This document shows positions 45,460-55,141 of a DNA stretch of 64,000 nt, one piece after another. The notes beneath the pieces are model-generated. The model searched no databases, was not told the origin of the DNA, and worked only from the letters and a program-made list of their open reading frames with translations. Numbering within the stretch: position 1 is the stretch's first letter; every line of letters starts with the position of its first letter. This DNA comes from Pararge aegeria. Lineage: Eukaryota > Arthropoda > Insecta > Lepidoptera > Nymphalidae. The position numbers and the translations under genes were made by a program. The stretch is taken from assembly GCF_905163445.1 (NCBI RefSeq), contig NC_053185.1, positions 17,130,001 through 17,194,000 of the forward strand, read 5' to 3'.

Positions 45460-46235
45460 GTGGTCCCTTATTCTCAATTCACTGAGATATACTGGAGTGC
45501 AGGCGTGACCGATAAGCAGCCGTCTTATTGTGGGCGACACCCAACAATTCATATTCCGGAACATAAAGAACCAATCGATTATTTTACTATATTGTGCAAG
45601 TAAACCAAAATGTCAAGTTGTAGTAAATAACCAACGCGGTTGGTAGACATCGTTTTTAAAAAGAAAACCACAGATAAATTATTAATAATCTTTTATTTGC
45701 TTACAAATCAAAATAAGGTGGAAATGGTGTATAAATAAAATGTTAGCAGTAGAAAAGCTTTTAGAGGCAAAGGTAAAAAAATACCTATGCCTTATGTGGT
45801 TTAACATAGGTTAGCACTGTGCAAGAGTTCCTTGCAGAGAATTAAGCCCCAAAGTCAGATGTCGTAGCAAAATGTACGAATTGTTCTTCTTTGTTCCATC
45901 GGGAAAGCGCAAAATTAAGCCCTAGCGGCCCCATTCCCAGGAAATGGATTTGTTGTCCCTGTAATGAAGGCAAGAGAAAAGTGGCGACCTCAAAAATTCC
46001 AGACACTCCGAACCATCAATTGCCATGTTCCCCTAATCCTATTGTATCCAAGAACAGTAAAAACGCCCCGCGCACGTATCACTTCACAGCCGCGTAATGT
46101 TGCTAGCTCACCAACTTAACCAATTATACCCATTTTATGGTGAACGTTTAGAACATTAGAGGCAAAATAATTACAGTCAACTGCTAAATGAGAGTCATCA
46201 CGTGTTTTTATGCCAAATTAACGTACTAACGCATC

Positions 46236-46673
46236 CCTATCCCTATCCCTATCCCTACTAATATTATAAATGTCAATGTAAGTTTGTCTGTTACGCTTTC
46301 ACACAAAAACTACTTAACCGATCCTCGTGAAACTTTGTACACATATTCTTGGAAGTGTTAGAAGTAATATAGGATACTTTTTATCCCGACATTAAGCTCG
46401 GTTCCTTTGGGAGAGGGGATGAAAGTGTTTGACGATTTTACACCATAACTCCTTATTTTTTTGTAATATGTATTTAATTTTGCCCGAACTTTGTGTAGAT
46501 CTGACGAATGCGGTTGGAGATAGAGAACAGAACTCCTCAGCGGACAGCAGCAAACACCTCATTTAAGGCTTAGCGATACTGAATACTTTAAATTATTTTA
46601 GAACTACAACTAAATTGAATGCCAAAAACAAAAAACAAAATCTAATGCAGACGAAGTCGCGGGCAACAGCTAG
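46236..46673 (+). mobile_element. Helitron-type element next to the TSP-E stop
   Basis: After CCCTAT repeats (about 46228..46256) it shows CTAATATTATAAATG, a familiar lepidopteran Helitron start, and ends GACGAAGTCGCGGGCAACAG then CTAG before a host T. It ends 31 bp from the TSP-E stop codon. The exact 5' end is uncertain. Confidence 0.65.
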
Positions 46674-46704
46674 TAACAATATATTAGAGAGCACTACCGT
46701 CAAA

Positions 46705-49700
46705 TTATGACAGAACGTTATTTGTGTCCGATTCATAAATGTTTCCACCGGGGATTGATTGATACTGAGAGTAGTCGGTACCAACTGCTGTCTTAGACGC
46801 TCTGTCCATTGGTGAGTCTAGTAAGCCTTCGCCAAGAGTTTCTTCTTGGTGTTTTACTTTATAGGCTATCAAAGCTGCTAAAGCTGTAGTTACAACCTGT
46901 AACAATGAAATCGGTACTAATATTATAAAGACATCGTACATGAATGCTGAATCGCTTAGCGGCACGTCTTTATCGGTAAATATAAATATAAATATACTAC
47001 GACATACACACGTCGCCATCTAGCCCCAAAGTAAGCGTAGCTATTATTATTATTAAACTCTTTATTTGTATACCACAACATTAACATATTTAAAATATAA
47101 CAACAACAGAAACATCGAAAGAAGTAGTAATACAAAAGGCGGCCTTATCGCTTAATAGCGATCTCTGCCAGGCAACCTTAGAATTAGGAAAAAAAAGAAG
47201 AGGAGAATAGACTGCTGGTGGTACAAATATTAAAATACATACATGCTAATAACTACATACTAATACATAAACTAGTGTACACAAATAGATAAAAAGTAAA
47301 TAATATAATAAATAAATAAATATAAAAATAAACTAATATATATAATAACAACACTTACATTACGCTAGTGTTATGGGTACTAAGATAGCTGGCGTATATT
47401 TAGATGAATATAATGCACATAAATACTTATACAAATAAACACCCAGACACTGATAAACATTCTGTTAATCACATAAATATTTTTCCAGTTTTGTAAATCG
47501 AACCCACGGCCTTAGATGCAGAAAGTAGGGTCGCTGCCCACTGCGCCAACCGGCTGTCAAACCGGCTGGCAATAAGGCGGTAACTAGCGATAGCCAAAGC
47601 CTCCCACCAGACTAGAGCAAATTCAGAAAATATTAAATTCCCCAAGTGTCCCTTCTCCCTAGCAGGGACACTTCCACTTCCACGTCCCTACCTAACCCGG
47701 GACCTGCCACTTAAAACCACACCTTTGAGAGTTGTGATTTAAAGTGGGAGGTCCCGGCACTGCACCAGGGAGGTCGTCAAACCAGCTTGGCTTAAAAAAC
47801 TGTTGATACTAGGCCAGTACAAAGCCAGCTAAAGTGGTGCCGTAAGATCTATCCTTAACTTGTTAAATAAAAAATAAATTAAATATACTACGATAATACA
47901 CACATCGCCATCTAGACACAAAGTAATCGTAGCTTGTGTAATGGGTACGAGAATGATATTTTTATGAATAATATATATAAATTACTTATAGTATACAAAT
48001 AAACAAGCCAGGCACAGAAAAACATTCATGTTCATGACACGTACCTTTTCCAGTTGTGGGAATGATACCCACAGCCTGACTCTATCGGCCGTCAAATGTC
48101 AAATGTAAACTAAACTGAACTACGTGTCTGTTTACAGGCTTATTTTATACTCATCTTGCACTAATTGACACCTTCACTTAACAAAGTGTTAATCAAGTAC
48201 TTAAATTAAGAAACACTTTATGGCACGCAAAACATAAAGGAAAAGAGACAGTAAGAAGTTTAAATTACATTGTGGGCATGCAAAGGCGGCCTCATTACTG
48301 CAAGCAATCCTTTACAGGCAACCTTTGTAGATAGGACTTACAGCAAGAGAACGGGATAGCGCCAAGAGCGTTCTTATATACACACATTCACAAATGCATA
48401 CATAATATATATATAACTATACATAATATATCATCACGAACGTGACGAAGTTTGAGTTGAGGCGACTTAAGGCGCTTGATGCTAAACGCGATGAGCTAAA
48501 GGCACGACAACCAGCGGCCTTATCATATAACTACATTGCCGGTGTGTTGACGTGTAGCGAATGCAGCCGTACGTTTAGCACAAAATCAGGTTATGCGAGT
48601 CATCTAAGGGCTCACCTGCGGCGCTCTCAGCCGGAATCTGAAACAGTCGCTGTGACCGAATACGGTTAGGATTGATTGATTGATTGATTGATATCATCAC
48701 CATCATCACCGTTTACCGTCCCACTACAGAGCACGGGTCTCCTCCCACAATGAGGGATAAGGCCGTAGTCCACCACGCTAGCCCAGTGCGGATTGGTGGA
48801 CTCCACACACCTTTGAGAGCATTATGTAGAAATCTCAGGCATGCAGGTTTCCTTACGATGTTTTCCTTCACGTTGAAGCAAGTTTTATTTTAATTACTTA
48901 AAGCGCAAATAACTTAAAAATGTTACAGGTGCGTGCTTGGATTCCAACTCGTCCCCCCGAAAGTGAAGTCGAGCTCCTACCCAATACGATATCTTTATAT
49001 ATATAAATCACCTGTCACTATGTTTGTCCGCGATGGACTCCTAAACTACTTAACCGATTTTAAATTAAATTGGCACACCATGAGCAGTCTGGTCCAACTT
49101 AAGAGATAGGATAGCTTAGATCTTTAATTATAGACGCAATTTTATTTTATTGCAAATTATTTGTCTATAATTAATTGACAGTCACATGTTATACATATAT
49201 ATATAGTGATACTGAATACTTTAAAAACAAAATCAAACGCAGACGAAGTCGCGGGCAAAAGCTAGTCATATATATAAATATGTGCACAAGTACGCACACC
49301 CTCTCTCGTTTTGCTCGCACGTCCGAAGGTTCGCAGGTACAAAATGCTTTAGCACCGTGCTTTAGTCCGCCTTTTAGAAACCGTTTTTTTTTGGTTATTC
49401 AATACAGTGAATAAATAAAATACATTCTAATATACAATACACATATATAAAGCTGTGAAACAAACCTGTAGGCAAGTTACTATGGCGCAGGTAACTCCGA
49501 TGGCATACGCAAAATCTGCAATCATCCACCTTAATCTATTTCTGCAACTGGTTTGGTATAAGTTTTGATATGTGCATTGGAAGGGCGTCTGAGATCCGCT
49601 GGGTATATGGCAACAACTAAGTGGTATTTGGGAACCCCAGTCATTTACACCATTGAAACCACAGCATTTTAACTAAAAACACAAACACTTATTAGTACCT

Positions 49701-51875
49701 TCTAACAATAACATGTTTTTAAATGTTTTGTATCTTTCAATAACTTTTAGTGTAAAGATCGCTTTTAAATTATTAAAAAATAATAAAAGCATAAGTTTAT
49801 TAATAAAGAATAAATAATTTAACCCCGACGCAAACACGACGGGGTGTTGTAAGTTTGACGTGTCCGTGTGTGTATGTGTGTGTGTTCGTCTGTGGCATCA
49901 TATTTCGAAATATATTTTATATAAAATTAATATTTTATTTCTTATTATTTATTTAAACACATTTGTTTTTGTTCTATTTTTAAAACATACACTATATTGT
50001 TAACACTATAAAGCAATGAAAAGTTGTTTACATAACAACTCATATGACAAGTTTGAAAAATCTAAGCTTTTTTTTTTTATTTTACATTCAGCTAGTTTGT
50101 TTGAAGATCACTAAAATGTAACTGTTGTTGAAAGTTATAGAACTCTTCATGGGTAGTCACCTAAGGTAAATCAACCTTAGTCCTTTTTTTCTCACTTGTC
50201 TTTAACAATCATATCATTACTTTGATAAAATAATTATTAAAAAAGAAAAAAAGTCCATCGAATAAAATACAGACCTCGCTTTGCATATTATCCCAATACT
50301 CAGTTTCATATCCCTCAACATATCCAATCTTATATTCCTTCATTAACTCAAACATGTGGTAGTTGATAATTCTTCTACTGTAAGCATAATCTGACAGTTC
50401 AAATCCAAGAATGGTAATTATTATTTCAAATACTAATATAATTACTAGTATTGCGATATACTGTAAAGATGGAGAGATTTATGGAGAGTTAATTGCTATT
50501 TTTATAATTGTCCGACTTCCTAAGGTCTCTCTTCTATTTTTTAAAAACGAATTTGAAACACACACTATATGTAATAATCTGTGGCAGTTTGGAGTGAACC
50601 ATAATACAATGCCATGGTACCGTCTATTGCTCGTAAGGTTTAGCCAACAGGTGAGATGGCAGTAAAGGGCTACCTCATTGTGAAAGAAAAAAAGTAAAAA
50701 AAAAATTGCAACAAAAATGTTTGTTACGACATAGCATCACGAATCTATTAGTTTATTTCCTATTTCTCTGCTCCAATATTCATTTTTACTTCATATAAAC
50801 CTACCTCTAGAATCACTCTATCTATTGCGGAAAACTGCATAAAATCCGTTGTATATTTTAAAAGATCTAAGCGTACAAACAGTGGGTGCAACTTTGTTTT
50901 ATACTACGTTAAGATAGGCTAACAAAAGTAATCCTCTCTGTAATTTTAGGGACAAACAGTCGCAGATTAGTTAAAAATAAATGCTAGTCAAATAAAGGTT
51001 AATTGAGAAACAAATAAATGATTTGACGTACCGCTACGACTAAATCATATTTTTTTAATTTCACACCGTAGTATCCGAGTAAAGACGTTAAGAAGATTAT
51101 GACAGCGACAGCAGTGATGAATATCGGGAGCACGAAGAAAGAATCGCCCAGAAATATAAAGTATTTGCCAGCGATTACTAATAAGACGATCCCTGATGTC
51201 AGGAGTGATAAACCGGTAGTCTGAAAAAAAAATCTTTAAATAATACCAGGAATTTGGATTGACCATCTCCGTAGAACCAGAGTTACCAGCACAGCTGAAC
51301 GAGTCGTGAAGATGAAGTGGCAATGGGCGGGACGCAAAGCTAGGAGAACCTATGGACGTCGGAGTCCGAGGTTGCGCCGTATGGCAACGCAGCGTAGACT
51401 CCCGACGCGGTGGAAAAATGACGTCAAACGAGTCGCAGGGAGCCGGTTCCAACCGGCCAATTTTTCCGGTGAATTCTGGCCTAAACCCTTCTTATTCTAA
51501 GAGGACTCCCGTGCCCCGGAACCGGCAAAAATTTGGCAATTATAAATTCCCAAAATGTCTCTGGTGGGAACCCGAAACCTCCCATTTCTAAGATCCACCG
51601 CAAATCACAACTCCAACGCGATCGTAAAATATGTACCTATAGCCACTTTCTTGCATATTCCTATCTTATATATTATGCTTATATCTGCTTTGTTTACATC
51701 CTTACATATACTTATTATGAAAACTGTAAATACTTACGATTAATAAAGTTGTTGCCGTCGACATCAGAAAACTTGTAGAGTTCAAAAACGACCACATTTG
51801 TCTCAACTTCATTTTCAACCACTGAAATGGGGTAGATTCCATGCTATATTCTACTTCAGGGTAATTAGCCCTCAT
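46705..51875 (-). CDS. TSP-E: complete tetraspanin, 303 aa, long N- and C-terminal tails
   Basis: Exons (minus): 51875..51738, 51220..51032, 50460..50275, 49672..49466, 46896..46705 (46, 63, 62, 69 and 63 codons plus TAA), all phase 0; donors GTAAGT, GTACGT, GTCTGT, GTTTGT. The last two are weak and could allow alternative splicing. N-terminus MRANYPEVEYSMESTPFQWL aligns with TSP-D without gaps. TM1 is FLMSTATTLLI; TM2 ends GYYGVKLKKYDLVVA, with no loop Cys. TM3 YIAILVIILVFEIIITIL. The large loop has CCG (174-176), SCC (191, 192), Cys204 and Cys214. The tail of about 50 residues includes DYSQYQSIPGG, whose YQSI fits the YxxPhi sorting motif. Sister of TSP-D by head, start context CGCAAAATGAGG and loop spacing. 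The last intron (2.6 kb) is packed with repeats; exon 5 is still in frame and TM4-like. Confidence 0.92.
46974..47560 (-). repeat. Family-2 SINE split by a minus retroposon tail
   Basis: SINE parts 46974..47040 (CGCCATCTAGCCCCAAAG) and 47355..47560 (AATCGAACCCACGGCC) flank an insert whose A/T-rich start TATTATTATTATTAAACTC and AAGGCGGCCTTATCGC belong to the 5044 family. Confidence 0.65.
47883..48100 (-). repeat. Family-2 SINE, minus
   Basis: Reverse blocks ACACATCGCCATCTAG, GTAATGGGTACGAGAATG and CCAGTTGTGGGAATGATACC. Confidence 0.7.
48420..48692 (+). pseudogene. LINE 3' terminus with C2H2-type finger and (TGAT)n tail
   Basis: The plus frame 48442..48669 reads CSECSRTFSTKSGYASHLRAH, one C2H2 finger, then a stop and (TTGA)n (about 48672..48692). 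A terminal finger followed by a short tandem-repeat tail is typical of a LINE ORF end, not a host gene. Clade unresolved. Confidence 0.5.
48695..48991 (-). repeat. tRNA-headed SINE (family 1), minus, cut by a Helitron
   Basis: CACTACAGAGCACGGGTCTC, CACGCTAGCCCAGTGCGG and GATGTTTTCCTTCACG in order. The head end meets the Helitron at 48992. Confidence 0.75.
48992..49265 (+). mobile_element. Short non-autonomous Helitron, 274 bp
   Basis: Starts TCTTTATATATATAAATCAC and ends AAGTCGCGGGCAAAAGCTAG between host A and T. Nearly the same sequence as 63622..63912 (CACTATG/CAGGATG differ; AGCAGTCTGGTCCAACTTAA shared). Confidence 0.75.
49673..51031 (-). other. TSP-E introns 3 (49673..50274) and 2 (50461..51031)
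   Basis: AT-rich; no repeat family recognised. 49830..49880 has GACGCAAACACGACGGGGTG, reminiscent of other Lepidoptera repeats but not assigned. Confidence 0.5.
51221..51737 (-). other. Intron 1 of TSP-E
   Basis: Short intron containing an RTE LINE fragment in plus orientation (51275..51455, AAGATGAAGTGGCAATGGGC, equivalent to KWQWAG) and a SINE-derived scrap (about 51468..51530). Confidence 0.6.
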
Positions 51876-51983
51876 TTTGCGTACTAAGTACCACTATCCG
51901 TTTACTTACTGCGTAATATAATTAAACTTTAGACTATTATGATGTACCGAAAGCGGGCTGTCGAATGCTCAAATGGATTTTGC

Positions 51984-52007
51984 TGATAATATTTTGCCCG
52001 CAGATAA
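51984..52007 (-). promoter_or_regulatory. Paired GATA sites upstream of TSP-E
   Basis: TGATAA (51984..51989) and AGATAA (52002..52007), 109-132 bp upstream of the ATG. Inferred GATA-factor sites. Confidence 0.45.
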
Positions 52008-52500
52008 TGATTGTCATATGACTAATGTATTGATTTTATCGGAACGCTAATATCGTTAGATACCTTAGTACGAATATACACAAAAGCACTCGAGTATCGA
52101 ATCTAATATTATAAATCTAATATTACGTGCGGTTGTTTGTTTGTCCTTCCTTTACGCCCTCTCTAAGGTGTAATCTAAAGTAGAAAAGAGTGAAGCCTTC
52201 CACGCTGCTCTAGAGCTAAAATTTCCTAGGTCTACTAAAGATTGCCAATGTTTATTAACTTATTTGTTTTTTGACAGTCGAAAACCATTAGGGATGTCGA
52301 GGGATGTCTGTATCGTACTAAAAAACAAAGGTGAGAATAAATAAATTGTATGCAGAGACGAAAATTGATAATATTAATCAATTATACGCATTAAAAACCT
52401 GCGCCTCAATAAGAAAAATAACATCATATATAGTCTCCCAAATACAATTTCAAACAAAAACATACGCGCACTATCTACGAAATAGTGTTGCCCAAATTCA

Positions 52501-52660
52501 GTCTTGGTCTTGCAGTCTTGGTCTTGTTCTTGCGTTTTTGCAAGACCAAGACCAAGAACAAGACCGCGTATTTTTAGCAAGACCAAGACCAAGACTGACC
52601 GTGCAAGACTTGAGCAAGAACAAGACATAGCCTGCAAGACTCTTGCGTCTTGCAGCTAGG
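52501..52660. repeat. Left CAAGAC/GTCTTG hexamer array
   Basis: GTCTTG-type units run to about 52540, then the orientation flips to CAAGACCAAGACC, so the array itself can fold back at about 52535..52545. Ends with CTTGCGTCTTGCAG. Confidence 0.85.
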
Positions 52661-53852
52661 ACTTAGCGCTATTTCACGGAGTAGTTAGGTGTAACAGTTC
52701 GGTGTATAGGTAGGTAGGTACGCTTAGGAATTCTATGAGACGCAAAAAACTATATCAAAGAATATGAAAAACTGGACCTATGCGCATTACGACTAATACC
52801 ATAAACATAGCGAATAAAAAAATATCTATTAAAATCAAACTGAGTGCATGCATAGTTATGTTTTAACCATCGGCACTTTGATAATGCGGCATCAAAGGTT
52901 TTGTACTTACTTCTCAAAGAAATTTGCCGCTTTTCGGAAGTACATGGTTATGATACACGCGCCGGCGGCTTCTTTTGAAATCTAAAACAATCGTTGCCGC
53001 CGCGCCGAAATCATAACATTTGACACTATTCATGCAAAATAATTTCGAATTTTAAGAGTACCTACAGGTGTTCCAAAGAATAAATAAGTTTCAGAGTGCT
53101 TAGAATGAAAATGAATACATTATACTGATCACGCAAGTAGTATTATGATTAGGATAAAATGGTGAGGATAGGTAGTAGATGTCATAATAATTCATTCTAG
53201 TAAGTAATTATAATATTGATTACTTATATGGTTTTAAACTAATTACTTAGGTACTATTATTGTACATTTAGTCATTATATTTCTTAAGTTTTTACAAGAA
53301 AAAATAGCAAAAAAGTGTTCGAATATCTCTGAGAGAGATGATGAGAGTAAGTATTTACTAGCTGTGCCCGCGACTTCGTCCACGAGGAATAGTAACTTTG
53401 GAGGTATAGTGACGTTCAGGATTTATTTATTTATTTTAAAACTTCTGTCATCAAACATACAAACGAACTCTTCAGCTTTATTCAAATAAATGATAAATCG
53501 TAAAACTCTTTTATTAAATTTCTTATAAGTTGAGGGTTCAATCTCTTTCTAGACAGATAAGTATTGTTCTTTAAAATACAGTCAAGTTATTGTAATTAAT
53601 TTGTTTTTTTACATGTTTTAGCAAATGTAAGCTTATAAATCATAAATGTTTATTAAGAAACAGTTACTTCCATGGAAAACGACATATAGGTCAGTTGATT
53701 TTTCGAAAATCTTATCAAATCTTCAGTTATTTATTAATCTGCTTGATCTTTACTATGGCTATGTTAATTCAAGCTCACAATGTTCCAATTCTAATACGTT
53801 TTTCTAAGATTTAAAGTAAACTTTAATAAATAGTAATAGACTAATAGGTAAT

Positions 53853-53985
53853 TGCAAGACTTGCAAGACTCTTGCTGCAAGACCAAGACCAAGACCAAGA
53901 CTGGGAGCGCAAGACCAAGACCAAGACCAAGACCAGGTGTATTGGCGCAAGACCAAGACCAAGACTGGCTAAGTCTCGTCTTGTT
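53853..53985. repeat. Right CAAGAC hexamer array
   Basis: Runs of CAAGAC in three blocks separated by GCGC-containing spacers, followed by GTCTCGTCTTGTTCTTGC in the opposite orientation next to the right TIR. Confidence 0.85.
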
Positions 53986-54540
53986 CTTGCATTTGGGCAA
54001 CACTACTACGAAAACATAAAACTAAATTTTTGCTATCTCAAACTAGAACCAATTAGGGAAAGAAAAGCATCGTCAACACTAAAAGTTTACCAATATTTCA
54101 AAAACGTGTTCTCGAACATGTGCTAATCCTGTTCAGTTAAGTTAATGTGACCTCTCTCTTAAAAAATGATTTGATATATTGGTATTTTTTTTCTACAAAT
54201 TACTTTTTAGTGTATGGTATGTTTAAAACAATATTTAAAAAAGAGACTGCTATTAAATAAATAAAAACAAATCTTTATGTAAGTGAGTTTTTCTTATTTT
54301 CTTAACAATTAGATTATAATAGATAATATAGAATCTAAACTTTACACTAAGGAGTAACGAGAAGACTGTTTACATCAGAAGATAAGTATGAATTAACTTA
54401 AATATTATTTTGCAAATTCAAAAATGTAGATAAACGAATATTATGATAAAGGTAAATGAAGATTAACTTGTGTTACTACTACCATCTACTCCGATAACCT
54501 TTTTTTTTTTTGTTTGTCGTGGTGGAAAAGCTTTATGGCT

Positions 54541-54585
54541 CCCACATAACCTCTGTCCTTTTGGGTAGGACAGAGGTTATGTGGG
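54541..54585. repeat. Perfect hairpin, 18-bp arms
   Basis: CCCACATAACCTCTGTCC (54541..54558) and its exact complement (54568..54585) with a 9-base loop. Not a recognised RNA gene. Confidence 0.85.
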
Positions 54586-55109
54586 ACTCGTTTACCCGAA
54601 CTAAAAACCACCACATACACGTTTGGTTTGGATGACAGTGCATCGTATGTACAGTCCGTTCACAGTTATTTTACCTTTAACTGCAAATTTGGCGTAATGG
54701 TATTATGAGCAATGTCAGAGGTGAAATAACTGTGAACGGGCTATAAGTGACATTACTTTAAATCCAATATGGCGGACTCAGAACAAAAGCGGCCCATCTT
54801 TTCAAAAAATGATCAAACTCTTCTCACTCACTAGAAAAGGCACCCAACAACAACAGTTTGTTTTCAATATAAAACCAATCTATAGAAGATAATACCTTGC
54901 CCTGCTAAGTTATTTTCTCGCATTGTAACGGTAATAAAGTAAAATTGAAATTTAAGTGTGAATTCTTTACGCCTAAGATTGCCTTGGATAGATATAGCTG
55001 CGTGGCGTCCTTTAATACTATGATAATTCCCGCGTAAAGATCTCATTATATAGCTAGGTATCAAATGAAAGCATTTGCGATATAGAAACTACCTTTTTTT
55101 TAAATTAAC

Positions 55110-55115
55110 TTTATT
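55110..55115 (-). terminator. Poly(A) signal of TSP-F
   Basis: AATAAA on the minus strand 27 bp past the TSP-F stop. Confidence 0.6.
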
Positions 55116-55141
55116 ATTATATATCTAAAGGAAATGGGTAT

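Larger units (their letters stand above)
42472..46704. other. Spacer between TSP-D and TSP-E
   Basis: Contains the GATA triplet, a SINE (42725..42950), a Helitron (43372..43676), a LINE remnant (44240..44800), a second LINE piece (45186..45398), a 29-bp triplet repeat (45373..45459) and a Helitron (46236..46673). 42951..43371, 43677..44239 and 45460..46235 show nothing recognisable. Confidence 0.6.
46897..49465 (-). other. Intron 4 of TSP-E, repeat-packed
   Basis: From left: a fragment with AATCGCTTAGCGGCACGTC; a family-2 SINE (46974..47560, minus) split by a retroposon tail (47041..47350); a repeat with CCTCCCACCAGACTAG (about 47563..47820); a second family-2 SINE (47883..48100, minus); a retroposon tail (48205..48330, minus); a LINE 3' end (48420..48692); a SINE (48695..48991); a Helitron (48992..49265). 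Confidence 0.65.
52483..54005. mobile_element. 1523-bp non-autonomous hAT-like element with CAAGAC subterminal arrays
   Basis: Perfect 15-bp terminal inverted repeats, TAGTGTTGCCCAAAT (52483..52497) and ATTTGGGCAACACTA (53991..54005). The flanks 52475..52482 and 54006..54013 are both CTACGAAA, an exact 8-bp target duplication. Just inside both ends are arrays of GTCTTG/CAAGAC hexamers (52501..52660 and 53853..53985), like the multiple subterminal transposase-binding motifs of hAT elements. No transposase ORF. A Helitron-type 3' end in reverse (ACTAGCTGTGCCCGCGACTT, from 53357) is nested inside. Confidence 0.85.
51876..55141. other. Spacer between TSP-E and TSP-F
   Basis: Contains the TSP-E GATA pair, the hAT-like element (52483..54005), a perfect 18-bp-arm hairpin (54541..54585) and the TSP-F poly(A) signal. 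The rest, including 54014..54530 and 54590..55100, has no recognised feature. Confidence 0.6.

Noticed and set aside
48442..48669. Small C2H2 zinc-finger gene
   Set aside because: Single finger without an upstream start exon, followed directly by a TTGA-repeat tail; better read as a LINE ORF terminus.
51045..51452. 135-aa minus ORF
   Set aside because: It overlaps TSP-E exon 2 in another frame and runs into RTE debris; the tetraspanin frame is supported by splice sites and conserved residues.
52331..54126. ORFs encoding DQDQDQDWERKTKTKTKT and RPRPRLTVQDLSKNKT-like low-complexity peptides
   Set aside because: They are translations of the CAAGAC hexamer arrays inside a transposon; open only because the repeat unit is six bases long.
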